From contig JAUJPP010000011.1 of NCBI GenBank assembly GCA_030562195.1, forward strand, positions 9,052,001 to 9,116,000: a stretch of 64,000 bases of DNA. The letters run 5' to 3'. Below are positions 1 through 11,357 of the stretch, one piece after another (position 1 is the first letter of the stretch; each line of letters opens with the position of its first letter). The notes under the pieces were generated by a model, which was given only the letters and a program-made list of their open reading frames with translations, was not told the origin of the DNA and did not search any database. The position numbers and the translations under genes were made by a program. The DNA comes from Nipponacmea schrenckii (taxonomy: Eukaryota > Mollusca > Gastropoda > Lottiidae).

Positions 1-3000
1 TGATATTTAAATTTTTACACAATAAAATATTACTTTCAGTTTAGTAATTTAACCATTAAATAACTGGACACAGTTATATGAGCATTTTTAATTCAATTCC
101 ATCGTAGAACTAAAAGAGTATATTGTTCTATGATTCCATATAATAGAGTCCAGTTATTCATTGCCTCTGAAGAAAATAATTAATTTGTACAAAATCTAGC
201 CATGGCAGTAAATATATGATTACAATAGATCTGAATTTTATAGCAAGGTGTATAGATTTTAAGTTGCTCATAAATCAATGAAGAAAAGCATACACAACAG
301 AATTTAATTGTTTGAATAACTCGATTACAACAAGTATTTGAAACTATTCAACACCTAATTTGTGCTATATAATAATTTGATACACATAACATATTTTAAA
401 CTATACTTGGACTATACAGCAGGGTTTTCCCACACAATATAGTTCGATATTTTTATACACTTTTGACTGGCTAATACAGCTGTTTCAACAACCCTGTACA
501 GGCTACAGATCATTGCCCTCTGTTCAAGGCACACCAGATTTAGAGTCCATATAGACTGATTCATATTCACAATCAGAAGGTATTACAAGCTTGGTCTAAT
601 ACCTTGACATCGATTAATAAGCACATTTCAACAACACATACAAGAACTAGTAGTGACATGTGCAGATTGGCCGTTCTTGATAGTTTCTTTTGAGTGTACT
701 CATTGACTGTAGTCGATAACACACAATCCAATCAAATCACTGCATTATGATACAAGAAAAGTGCCTAATAATGTGGATAATCATGGTCTTTTACAAGTTA
801 GTAATAGCTTGAAATAGTGACAATAATATTGATTTAGAATGGGACAACAGACAATAAAATCTCAGTATAAGCTTACTTAATTTTCAATATAAACTAAAAC
901 TATACTAATATTGTTTGATTACAAAATAGTAGTCACAAATTGTTGACTTTTAAGTATACATATTTATCAAGGGCAAATCAAGGGTCATTTGAAATGGTGC
1001 ATTTAAAAAGATTAAATATATAAACATACAATGACAAACATCGGGTTTAAAATCTAACAAATTCTAAATATTTTGAAGGGATGCTACCTTTTAGGTTGTC
1101 CAGCAAATTTAACTTGACCAATAGGAGATTACAACAGAATCTGTATATAAGTTCACTAATGAATAATATACTCATATTGGCCAAGTTTGAAAATTTATGT
1201 TCATTATTATACTAAGAGGTAACATTCCTTTAAAGTAGGCTAAGTTACAAAGAGTAATAAATTGTATCTATAAGACAACTCTAGTGTATATACAGTAGTT
1301 AGGACGGGGTAATACATGTACATACTTTTATCATCAACAACACAACCGACTCAAACCGGGAATCTGAACTAGAAATAAATAAAGATCATGTCTTCCTATT
1401 GACAGATATAGTAAAGCATACAATTAGCATCCAATATTAAATTCCTGAATCATTTCAATGTAATTTTTTCAAATCTGCTTCCAGATTTATTGGAAAGGAA
1501 ATGTGATTGTGATTTGATTTTTCAAGAAAATATTTTCAAGCCATACATTAATTATTGTTTTATGAGACTAATTAGGAACCTTAATTAGTTCTCTTTTATA
1601 ATATTATGCAATATTCAAAAATACTTTTCATATTTAATCAATAATTTTATTCATTAGAATCACAACTTCTGAGAATACCTTTTAGTCTGCCTATAATATT
1701 TTGTCATTTTCCTGGCTACCTATTAGGATTAAAAACAGTCTTGAAAAACACTTGCACAAAACAATAAAATTAATAACGCATTTGTTATAATTTATAAATT
1801 ACCTATACTATTATCCTTATATACATATTAATATTAGTAATGGCTCATATACAACTAATTCTATTATTTCATTATACACTGGTATTGTACTATTACCTGT
1901 ACACATACTGTCAACAACAAAACTTCATTGTACTATTCTAGATAATAGCTTCTGATATACAGGGACAGATGGTACCACAGTCAATTAGAAAAAATTTCCA
2001 TTGTGAATGCTCAAAACCATAACACTATTTGAATCAACAACACTATCAAGGCAAGTATAGTTTAAAGAGATTGTACAGAGAATTTGTTATGTGTAACTGG
2101 TTCACGGATAGCACCAATTTGCATGATACCAATTTTCAATCAAACGTCTGTGGTTCCTGCAATTTCACTGTAACTCATTTCTTGATGACGTCACTATATT
2201 CTTTATGACAATTATTTTGAAATATTAGCTGTATATGAATTACTATAACAATATATTATCTTTTTATTATAATTTCTGTCATGATATGATTTATTATGGA
2301 AGGAAAAATATAACATCACTCTTTATAAAGAAATTACACATCTCTTAAAGCAATTATGACCCAGTAAGGCTGTTGTATCAATATATTTAGGTATATCCAA
2401 GGATATTACTAAACAGTCTCATTTGATCATTTGGTTTTCTAGAGAGAATAAAATACATGTATAGTAGAACTAACACATGTTTATTTTAGCAAATCACAAA
2501 TCGCTTGATTTATATAATTAAAGCAAATACAATGATTTTAGTACAATAACAGTAGAAGCAAGGGAAGCAAGGGAATCAAAACATTTATTTAAGAAGATTC
2601 GATTTTACTGTTTTGGTGCTAGGTGGTCAAAACAAGTTGAGAAGATTTGCTTAAATAAAAATGCCTCTTACTTACTACTTTACTATACCAATAATTGCAG
2701 TTAACTGTTAGCTTTGTACTTGGATGCATATAAATTATTATATCAACCAAGAAAATGAACCAAATCAGTAATCAACAAATGTCAATCATCTTCAAGAAAT
2801 GACACTGCAATCCTGAAAATTACAACAACAAATTTATTTGAGAAATTTTGAAAAGATTTCAGATCTATTAATGCCTAGAATATAATCAAACATATCAAAA
2901 TATAAGCTTGCAAAAAGCAGTATAGACATATAGCTATATAGTGCTGAATATAGAAAATCTAAAAAATAAAATATAAAATGACTAGAAATAAAAGAAAAAT

Positions 3001-3057
3001 AAAATTCAGATCATTTTTGGAATTCAAAATATCTGGAGATAAAACATAGTTTGTGTC
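1..3057. other. AT-rich non-coding flank
   Basis: No open frame with recognisable protein similarity, no RNA gene and no obvious tandem structure. It lies downstream of gene 1 and may include part of its 3' untranslated region, but no polyadenylation site could be fixed. Confidence 0.5.
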
Positions 3058-3224
3058 CCTAAAATTTTGAAAGATCAAATCCTAATTTGTAGACTAAAAG
3101 ATTTGTAATCCTAAAATTTTGAAAGATCCAATCCTAATTTGTAGACTAAAAGATTTGTAATCCTAAAATTTTGAAAGATCCAATCCTAATTTGTAGACTA
3201 AAAGATTTGTAATCCTAAAATTTT
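3058..3224. repeat. 52-bp tandem repeat, about 3.2 copies
   Basis: Units start at 3058, 3110, 3162 and (partial) 3214. Each begins CCTAAAATTTTGAAAGATC and ends AAAAGATTTGTAAT. The copies are nearly identical, so the expansion looks recent. It sits about 1.2 kb beyond the stop codon of gene 1. Confidence 0.9.
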
Positions 3225-4121
3225 TCTAGTCAGTAAGGACATTATTTGATACTATAATCATTGTTAAAAATATTCATATCAATGGTAAAAATCACACATT
3301 CAATTGTGACATATTAGAAATGTTTTTGATCTTGATAAAGGGGTTTAAGTCTAATCGTTCTCAACCAATTTGATGGCACAAGACTACTGTTGGTTAATAA
3401 GACTATACAGTAAATAAAAATTGTTAAACATATAACATTTGATATATTCTTTATAAGACATATAGAAGTAGGATTACTACATTACAAAAAATTTGATCTT
3501 TTTGAAATTCACATTAAAAATAACAATGTTCTCTTTTTTCTTTACAGCAAATTGCTTTTAATGAAAGATTACTTTCCTCTGGTTCAATGTTCTTCATACA
3601 AAAATTAAAATTTAACTTTAATTAAAACCCAACTTCGGCTATGGATTGGAAACTTCCATTTTTACATAAGGCTCATTTAATATCCACAGAGCAAAATTTT
3701 CATTTACACAACCATAAATGAAACAAAATAACTTTTCAAATCACAACCAAATTTGTTTGATATTCAAATCCAACTGTCTTAATATAAAAAACTGCAATGC
3801 TCAATTAAAACGAAATATTCTTCATACAACTAATGTTAAAGGTTAAAGGTTAAAGCTATGTTCTAACATATATACACATTATATTACTAGTATCAATCTC
3901 TTGATTGTAAAACTTCTACAAAAGACTTTATCAAAGCCGCTATATTTAAACCAGCATTCCTTAAATGTAAATGTGTAAACTTACTCTTACTACACTATAA
4001 CAGGTCTTAGATGTAAAAACATTGTTACTTAAAGTTTCAGTTATTTACTTTAATCATTCAATTCTGTAAATGACCTAATAAGGAAGTACTCATTTCCTAT
4101 AATTTGTTAAAGACCCTTTAA

Positions 4122-4339
4122 AGCTGAACTCCTGTTATAAAAATAAATTAAGTAATTAATAAAAAAAAAATCTTATCCGCCATACTTGTTTCAAACTTCA
4201 AACAAGTATGGCGTCTGCCACTCCCATCAAAACCTAAAATATGGTCACGCTTCGCTTCACTCTGACCCGGTATCTACAACTGTGAACTTCGCTTTTTTTT
4301 ATTAATTACTTAATTTATTTTTATAACAGCAGTTCAGCT
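4122..4339. mobile_element. TTAA-flanked MITE (218 bp)
   Basis: Inverted arms of about 50 bp begin AGCTGAACTSCTGTTATAAA at the left end and as its reverse complement at the right end. TTAA lies directly outside both ends (4118-4121 and 4340-4343). A TTAA target duplication is typical of piggyBac- and Kolobok-type transposases. The centre holds a second hairpin near 4181-4213. The element sits about 100 bp beyond the stop codon of gene 1, so its AATAAA-like bases could affect 3' end formation. No coding capacity. Confidence 0.8.
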
Positions 4340-4439
4340 TTAAGTAAAGAAATATAGGTCTATCTTATAAAAGCTTTAAGCTTTACAAGGGAAACAACTC
4401 CTACCTAAAATCAGACCGAAATTAAAAATCATTTCAAAA

Positions 4440-4735
4440 TTAAACATCTTCTCGAAGCTGTGCATACTTCATTCCACGTCCTTGTTTCTCATAGAATTGT
4501 CCTTCTTTATTCCTGGTTTCTGTGGATTTCAGGAAATCTTGATCATCTACGGCACTAAAGCTGACCCCTTCATGATCTTCTTTAAGTTCCACAGTCCAGA
4601 ATGGTTTCATGGTGGGGAACTTCCACCATTTATAAACAATAAAGGCCAGAATAAAGGATAAGACTAAGATCACACCTATAACTATACCAGCGATATAACC
4701 AGCTGGTAATGGGAGAAGATCTTTATCTAAATCAC
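4440..4735 (-). CDS. Gene 1 exon 7: transmembrane helix and cytoplasmic tail
   Basis: The acceptor is TTCAG at 4740-4736 and the stop is TAA at 4442-4440. The exon opens with a short acidic juxtamembrane stretch, then about 24 hydrophobic residues rich in Ile, Val and Gly, then a Lys/Trp-rich stop-transfer segment (KWWK). The tail carries FWTVELKED and an acidic patch and ends REDV, which could act as a C-terminal PDZ-type ligand (inference). Confidence 0.85.
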
Positions 4736-7700
4736 CTGAAAATAGTCAAATATTGAACATAAACATTTATCCATTCTCATTAGTGTCAAGCATGTAAGTT
4801 GATGACAGGTAGGCAGCAATAGCCAAACACCTTTGATCTCCAGATTTCATAAACTAAGACCCAGTTTATACTTACTGATAGCTGTACAGTTTTTATAAAT
4901 AATAGCATCCCCTCTGTAACCATCTCTACATCTCTCACAATTAAACCTAGTTCATACTTACTGATAGCAGTACAGTTTTTATAAATAATAGCATCCCCTC
5001 TGTAACCATTGCTACATCTCTCACAATTAAACCTAGTTAATACTTACTGATAGCTGTACAGTTTTTATAAATAATAGCATCCCCTCTGTAACCATCTTTA
5101 CATCTCTCACAATTAAACCTAGTTAATACTTACTGATAGCTGTACAGTTTTTATAAATAATAGCATCCCCTCTGTAACCATCTCTACATCTCTCACAATT
5201 AAACCTAGTTCATACTTACTGATAGCAGTACAGTTTTTAGCATCCACTCTGTAACCATCTCTACATCTCTCACTATCAAACCTAGTTCATACTTACTGAT
5301 AGCTGTACAGTTTTTATAAATAATAGCATCCACTCTGTAACCATCTCTACATCTCCCACTATCAAACCTAGTTCATACTTACTGATAGCTGTACAGTTTT
5401 TATAAATAATAGCATCCACTCTGTAACCATCTCTACATCTCTCACTATCAAACCTAGTTCATACTTACTGATAGCTGTACAGTTTTTATAAACAATAGCA
5501 TCCCCTATGTAACCATCTATACATCTCTCACAATTAAACCTAGTTAATACTTACTGATAGCTGTACAGTTTTTATAAATAATAGCATCCCCTCTGTAACC
5601 ATCTACATCTCTCACAATTAAACCTAGTTATACTTACTGATAGCTGTACAGTTTTTAATATTTTAATCATCTCCCTACTTTTAACCTTGCTTACATTTTT
5701 ATAAATATGCATCCACTTAAACCTAGTTAATACTTACTGATAGCTGTACAGTTTTTATAAATAATAGCATCCCCTCTGTAACCATTCTACATCTCTCACA
5801 ATTAAACCTAGTTAATACTTACTGATAGCTGTACAGTTTTTATAAATAATAGCATCCCCTCTGTAACCATTGCTACATCTCTCACCATTAAACCTAGTTA
5901 ATACTTACTGATAGCTGTACAGTTTTTATAAATAATAGCATCCCCTCTGTAACCATTCTACATCTCTCACAATTAAACCTAGTTCATACTTACTGATAGC
6001 TGTACAGTTTTTATAAATAATTGCATCCCCTCTGTAACAATTGCCACATCTCTCACCATTAAACCTAGTTCATACTTACTGATAGCAGTACAGTTTTTAG
6101 CATCCACTCTGTAACCATCTCTACATCTCTCACTATTAAACCTAGTTCATACTTACTGATAGCTGTACAGTTTTTAGCATCCACTCTGTAACCATCTCTA
6201 CATCTCTCACAATTAAACCTAGTTCATACTTACTGATAGCTGTACAGTTTTTATAAATAATAGCATCCCCTCTGTAACCATCTCTACATCTCTCACAATT
6301 AAACCTAGTTAATACTTACTGATAGCTGTACAGTTTTTATAAATAATAGCATCCCCTCTGTAACCATTGGTACATCTCTCATAATTAAACCTAGTTAATA
6401 CTTACTGATAGCTGTACAGTTTTTATAAATAATAGCATCCCCTCTGTAACCATCTCTACATCTCTCACAATTAAACCCAGTGGTATTTCTTGTACATGAT
6501 ATACATGCCCCTAAAAATAATAAATTGGGTAATCTTTGTAGTATTTTGTATTCATCTCTTGTTAAACAATATACATACACGTTTAGAAGATAGTTCTTAC
6601 TTAGTAACTAATTATTTACAGCTGTTATTAATCATTCCAATTGAAATAGCTACTCAGATTAAAATATTAATATCTAATACTGAAAATCTGCTTGATAATT
6701 ATCATTTTCCTACAGTATATTAAACAATAGTCATGTAACAAATGTGAGAATAAAATAACAATTACCGTATATGATGCAGAAAATCTTAAGCAGCACACCT
6801 TATTAAAGGGATAATAGGCGTTAGAACGAACATAAAAATTTAGGTTCACTCAAATTTAGACAATAACAGTATATATCCATCAGTGGACTTACCTGGTGTC
6901 ATACCTCTACATCAAAATCCCTCTAAAATCCGATAAATCCCCAAAATAAAGTAGTTAATCATAAAACGCCATCCATCAAGCGATTTTCAAATCGTGTAAA
7001 TATAAAGGGAAGTAACCCTAATATATGGGTTTTCACGCGTCCTTGACGCCTACTGTTGAATTGCACAATGATGTTTTAGCGTTGATTTACCAGACGCTTT
7101 TATTCTCAAACTGAATGGAATCGTCGCTGGCTCACTTTTTTTTTAAAATTCAGAATATATTTTTATTGTGGCTTTTTAAAATTTGGTAAAGTGTGGGATG
7201 CATACTTATTTAACTAATAGTCAATAATAAACACAAATATAAGCCGTAGGACGAGTGTATTCTAACGCCTATTATCCCTTTAACACACTATTTGACCTCC
7301 TAAATTAAAAACCTAAAGAAAATTTGCTTTTTTCTGCAAATCATTAAAAATGGACGCTCACAAAAATTAATGATTCAAAAATACATACCTGTATATGGAT
7401 CACAGACAGAGTTAGATTTGGAATCAGTGTTGCTATGGCAACGACAAGGTACACAATATTTTCCTTTATACCGATGATAACCATTAGCACATTTGTGACA
7501 TAAATTACCAGTATATCCAGTTCTACATTTGTCACACACTAGAAACCCTTCAACTGTAATACAGATAATAATGATAATGGTATGATGAGAAAGATAATAT
7601 ATTTATAATGATTACATCATTGATAATGGTATCATCGATAATGGTAATATCAATCATATCAATAATAATAATGGTAATATTAATAATATCAATAAAGATA

Positions 7701-10700
7701 ATGGTAATATCAATCATATCAATAATAATGGTAATATTAATAATATCAATAATGATAATGGTAATATCAATAATATCAAAGATATTGATAATACCAACAC
7801 TGATAATGATAATATTGATAATATCAATAATAATAATGGTAATATTAATAATATCAATAATGATAATGACAATATTAATAAAATCAATAATAATAATAGT
7901 AATATTAATAATATCAACAATAATAATGGTAATATTAATAATATCAATAATAATAATGACAATATTAATAATATCAAGAATAATAATAGTAATATTAATA
8001 ATATCAATAATAATAATGGTAATAATAATGATAATATCAATAATAATATAAATAACATTTATCAATTATATAAGATAATATATAAATAATGCTACTAATG
8101 ATCATAATATAAAATCAAATAACAAATAAAATACTACTTTTCTACCAACTGGTCCTTGGCCAAACCTTTTGGCATTGATTCCCAGATTATCTATACCCAA
8201 TTTACAGCTGGGTGGACAGGAATAATGAGTTTAGATGACATATTCAAGGTCATCAGACTTTCAGGTTTTTTTTTCTATTTGCTCCAATGATTATGGTTAT
8301 GTTAGTAATGATAATATAATTATCAATAATCAATAATGATAATTGTTTCAATAATGATAATGGTATTAATTTTCATAATGGTATCAATGATAACACCAAT
8401 GGTAATATCAAATTGATGAACTAAAATCAGTTCCTTACCGAAGTGACAAGAACTAACTGCAGAAGAATATTGTCTACATGGACATGGATGGCAGGGGAAA
8501 AACATGGCTGTTTTATAAAATCCTGGTTGACAAACCTCACAAAATAAACCTGTATATCCTGGTTTACAGATACATAATGATGTGTTATCTTTTCGACATG
8601 ACTGATGACCTCCAATAGTACCTACACCACTACACTTACAATCTAGAAATATAATTACAATATATTTACCTTGAAGAGTGAAGAAATTTATCAAAACTCT
8701 GATAAATAAAGAGTTAAAGTTATTAATATTAAGATACTGTTATCTTTTAGGTCTTTGTTAAAGCATTCAAAATTTTGATTTCAACATACTATCTTCACTA
8801 AAGTGAACAATGCTTAAACACTGTGCCAGTGCCTTCTGTTGAATAGTAACTTTCAACCACCCTATATCTTATATTTACAGATCTAATTCATAAGCAAGCA
8901 ATCACACAAAACAATAACAAATACAATGAATTGTAGAGAGCTTGTATGTTGATAGTTTATTGATTACAGAAAATGTTACTGGTGGTGTAGGGGAAGTTTT
9001 ATCAGTAAATTTAGAAATGAGAATTCTTTTGCCTATATACATTATCTCCCCTACCTTTCTTATCTTGATCAGCTTTAGTAGTAACAGTAATTGAAGTAGA
9101 GTTTAGTTTGTGGCCAGAAGTAAAAGCAGCCCCAACTAATAGTTTATAGGTAGTAGATGGTTTTAATTCTGTTATATTAATTTCTGTTGGTTCATTTCCA
9201 CCTAATCTTGTGGACTGGGCTAGTTCACCTGAAATATAAAAAAAAAAAGAAATATAAGACAATATAAACTGACTGGTTACAATGGAGGAATCGATTCATG
9301 GTTTGTCATACAATTGTTGAACTTCCAGTCGCTCATATCTCAATGAATAAATATATAAACATATTTATATCATCGAATATCATTCTTTATCAAAATAGTT
9401 CCCTACATTTTGTTTTACCTGCTGATAGAGCTCACTTTCAGCTATCAGTTGTCTTAGAGTGAAAATGTCTTAATTAATTAAACATCGCATCATTTATTTT
9501 AACAAGCAGTCTAGAAAATATTATTTAATAGTTATATGAGACTTAAAATAAAACTAAACAATAAAGGTTTTATTGTGATAAATAATCCAACATCCATCCA
9601 CCATTTAAATCAGAAACTGACCGTGAACAAATTTACTTGCTTGGCTATACATACCTGTTTTGTTATTGTAGACATAAATAATATAGTTTTCAACACAGCC
9701 CTGACTGAATGGTGCTACAGCTTCACTGATATTAATAGTAACTTCAGTCATATTCTCATTGTCTTCATTATTTTCGTTAATTTTCATGGCATGAGTCGCA
9801 AAATCACTGGGCTTCTTCACTGCATGTGCATAATCTCCTGGCCGGGTTCGGTTATACAGATATACATATGGTCTACAGATATTTCTACCTATTATACTAG
9901 TGTTATCTCCCTTTTCAAACGGTGATTCTGATGTAGTTCCAATCTCAACTGATGTGACCCCTGTAGGTTTGATGGTATCTACTGTAGTAGTCTCTGTATT
10001 GTTATTGTCTATCAGTGATATTGTTGTATTATCTTCATCCCAGAATGTATTATTAGAATCCACATCATGTATTTTGTAAACCTCTGGTGCATCCCATACC
10101 AGATAAATATTATTGGAACTTGTCAGAAAGGATTGTAATTTGGACGGAGGTTTTAGGATTATTCTCTGTTCTTTAAGGATATCTAAAATAGAATACCACA
10201 ATCAATAGCATGAGATTTAAGCATACAATATGACTGATAGAAGATAAGATTATAAAGAGTCTAAAAATATCATGTAGCACGTTTTATTAGGCTAGTTGAA
10301 ATTTAAAGTTGGGATTAGGGGGAGGTTTTAAAAATATCATATAAACTTTGTAATAATGTGATTAACTGAAATATCAATCCAAACAGTTAAAAACTCATCA
10401 CATAGGTAAAATTCACTGTTTCAGTCTTTATTATATTATTAGAAAATAAGATCTATTCCCATTTCTGAAAATGGACTTGATTGGTCTACTTTAATAAGCT
10501 TTTTCAAGATATAAATCATATTTTCTGTTGATTTGATTATCAAAAGAGAAAATGTCAGAGTGACATTTTACATACCATGACAACCATTATATCTATCTTA
10601 TGACAATGTCAACATCATTATTAATAACAATTAAACATTTCTCACCGTTCAAATGACTATCCACAGCAGGTTTAGCTGTTTTGTATTTTATTTCCTTGGA

Positions 10701-10763
10701 CGAATCAACAAACTCAGAGCTCACATAAACAGCTAAAACGATAAGAAGTTTGATCTTCGACAT
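4440..10763 (-). CDS. MEGF9-like transmembrane protein, 7 exons, 529 codons
   Basis: Exons 5' to 3' on the minus strand: 10763-10646, 10182-9655, 9228-9055, 8642-8439, 7553-7389, 6510-6406, 4735-4440. Lengths sum to 1590 nt, every junction is AG/GT and all six introns are phase 1. Order of parts: signal peptide; fibronectin-III-like region with a large Asn/Thr-rich insert (residues about 40-273); three laminin-type EGF repeats (about 274-431); transmembrane helix (about 443-466); 63-residue cytoplasmic tail. The tail motif FWTVELKED followed by VSFS closely resembles the vertebrate MEGF9 tail, as do the laminin-EGF plus transmembrane layout and the short tail. The function of MEGF9 is poorly known; a cell-surface receptor or adhesion role is inferred. 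Another laminin-EGF membrane protein is possible, but the tail motif favours MEGF9. Confidence 0.85.
4870..6405 (-). repeat. About 18 tandem copies of the exon 6 3' end with its splice donor (about 86-bp unit)
   Basis: On the minus strand each unit holds about 71 nt matching the 3' part of exon 6 (Cys/Arg-rich coding sequence starting GTTTAATTGTGAGAG and ending ACAGCTATCA), followed by GTAAGTATTAACTAG from the intron. The genuine exon 6 (6510-6406) is the first, 5'-most member. Several units have lost about 10 bp (TTTATAAATAA), and one near 5640-5720 is degenerate. A complete 71-nt pseudo-exon is not divisible by three, so including one would shift the frame. Confidence 0.9.
6406..6510 (-). 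CDS. Gene 1 exon 6: third laminin-EGF-like segment
   Basis: It is 105 nt, phase 1 at both ends, with an acceptor TTTTTAG and donor ATCA/GTAAGT. It encodes four or five cysteines in laminin-EGF style, including CERCRDGYRGDA. It ends just before the membrane-proximal exon. It is the source of the repeat array that follows it in the intron. Confidence 0.85.
6807..7279. mobile_element. TTAA-flanked MITE (473 bp) in gene 1 intron 5
   Basis: The ends carry a 20-bp inverted repeat, AGGGATAATAGGCGTTAGAA at the left and its reverse complement at the right. TTAA lies outside both ends (6803-6806 and 7280-7283). There is no coding capacity. The TTAA target suggests mobilisation by a piggyBac- or Kolobok-type transposase. 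Its terminal sequence differs from that of the element at 4122-4339, so it is another family. Confidence 0.75.
7389..7553 (-). CDS. Gene 1 exon 5: second laminin-type EGF repeat
   Basis: It is 165 nt (55 codons), phase 1-1, with an acceptor ATTACAG and donor CAG/GTATGT. It encodes CDKCRTGYTGNLCHKC followed by CVPCRCH, the usual Cys pattern of laminin-type EGF repeats, with the next repeat starting at PCRC. Confidence 0.85.
7600..8060. repeat. AT-rich degenerate array of ATTATTGATATTATT-type words
   Basis: Low-complexity array of TAATAATGGTAATATTAA and AATATCAATAATGATAAT words, roughly 18-24 bp periodic, in intron 4 of gene 1. Long open frames on both strands encode only Ile/Leu/Met runs and are artefacts of composition. 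Confidence 0.9.
8210..8267 (-). repeat. SINE-like fragment
   Basis: The stretch from GGGTGGAC to CAGACTTTCA matches 12316-12365 with a few differences. The adjacent CAGCTGTAAATTGGGTA (minus strand, just downstream) resembles the conserved 3' part of several marine-invertebrate SINEs. Neither copy has a complete head or a visible target duplication. Confidence 0.35.
8439..8642 (-). CDS. Gene 1 exon 4: first laminin-type EGF repeat
   Basis: It is 204 nt (68 codons), phase 1-1. It encodes CKCSGVG, then CICKPGYTGLFCEVCQPGFY, then CHPCPCR. This is the complete eight-Cys laminin-EGF layout, including the typical G-Y-T-G and C-x2-C-x-P-G-F-Y core. Confidence 0.9.
9055..9228 (-). CDS. Gene 1 exon 3: C-terminal half of FN3-like fold
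   Basis: It is 174 nt, phase 1-1, with an acceptor ATTTCAG and donor AAAG/GTAGGG. It encodes INITELKPSTTYKLLVGAA, which has the L-x-P-x-T-x-Y signature of fibronectin type III E-F strands, and ends SITVTTK like an FN3 G strand. It joins directly to the end of exon 2. Confidence 0.75.
9655..10182 (-). CDS. Gene 1 exon 2: FN3 A-C strands with Asn/Thr-rich insert
   Basis: It is 528 nt, phase 1-1. It starts with PPSKLQS and IYLVWDAP, like FN3 A and B strands, and ends near NYIIYVYNNKTG, like the C and C' strands. Between them lies an insert of about 110-130 residues rich in Asn, Thr, Glu and Asp with many N-x-T/S sequons. It also contains one basic-aromatic block near YVYLYNRTRPGDY. The insert is unusual for FN3; vertebrate MEGF9 instead has a long Ser/Thr/Pro-rich N-terminal region. 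Confidence 0.75.
10646..10763 (-). CDS. Gene 1 exon 1: start codon and signal peptide
   Basis: The ATG is at 10763-10761, followed by MSKIKLLIVLAVYVSS, a basic n-region and a hydrophobic core. The donor is GAACG/GTGAGA. The first codon after the splice is completed by exon 2 (Asp), which keeps the frame. Confidence 0.8.
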
Positions 10764-11357
10764 CTTCAGAGAAGATCAATGGAAACAGACGATTGTATAT
10801 CGCTTTGGAATCTCAAGAAATAATAGAATTGATACAAATCGATTATTATTCAACACCTGGACGAGAAAAATGAAAGTGTAATTCATTCGGAACGTAGAGG
10901 ATTTAATTCTACTTCCTGTTTAGTGACGTCCGATTAACGAATTGCGTGCCGCAGGGAGTTATGTCATTATTCGACTTTCTCGATTAAAGTCTTATCTTTG
11001 ATCTATTGTTATCTGGTATTTTGTTTTCATTTAATTGATAACATGCAGATATAATATTATTTCGAGAAAACCGATGGACAGAATTATAATACTAGGGTTG
11101 CCTCCCTTAATATTTTTGAGACCACAATTAATACGTCTTTGTTGCATGGATATTCCCAGATATGTAATTGAGGATTTTTATCTGACCTTACATTAGTCAT
11201 CAACATCCTAGTCGATCCATTTGTGAATGTGTAGGCCTTGTTCGAGCAAGAGCAATAAATAGAGGTTTTGTCACTAATTCGGGTTTTTACAAACCCAAGT
11301 TTTTATTTTATTTAGAATTACTTCTTTTCTTTAGTTTGGAGTGGATACCATTTCTTA
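10764..11357. other. Upstream region of gene 1, no gene seen
   Basis: It should contain the promoter and 5' untranslated region of gene 1. No convincing TATA box or other element was found. Confidence 0.4.

Noticed and set aside
4870..6405. Array units as extra laminin-EGF exons
   Set aside because: Each unit would be a 71-nt exon with a 15-nt intron, out of frame and below the minimum intron size.
7550..8065. Long overlapping open frames on both strands
   Set aside because: They encode only Ile/Leu/Met/Asp runs from an AT-rich tandem array in an intron; not genes.
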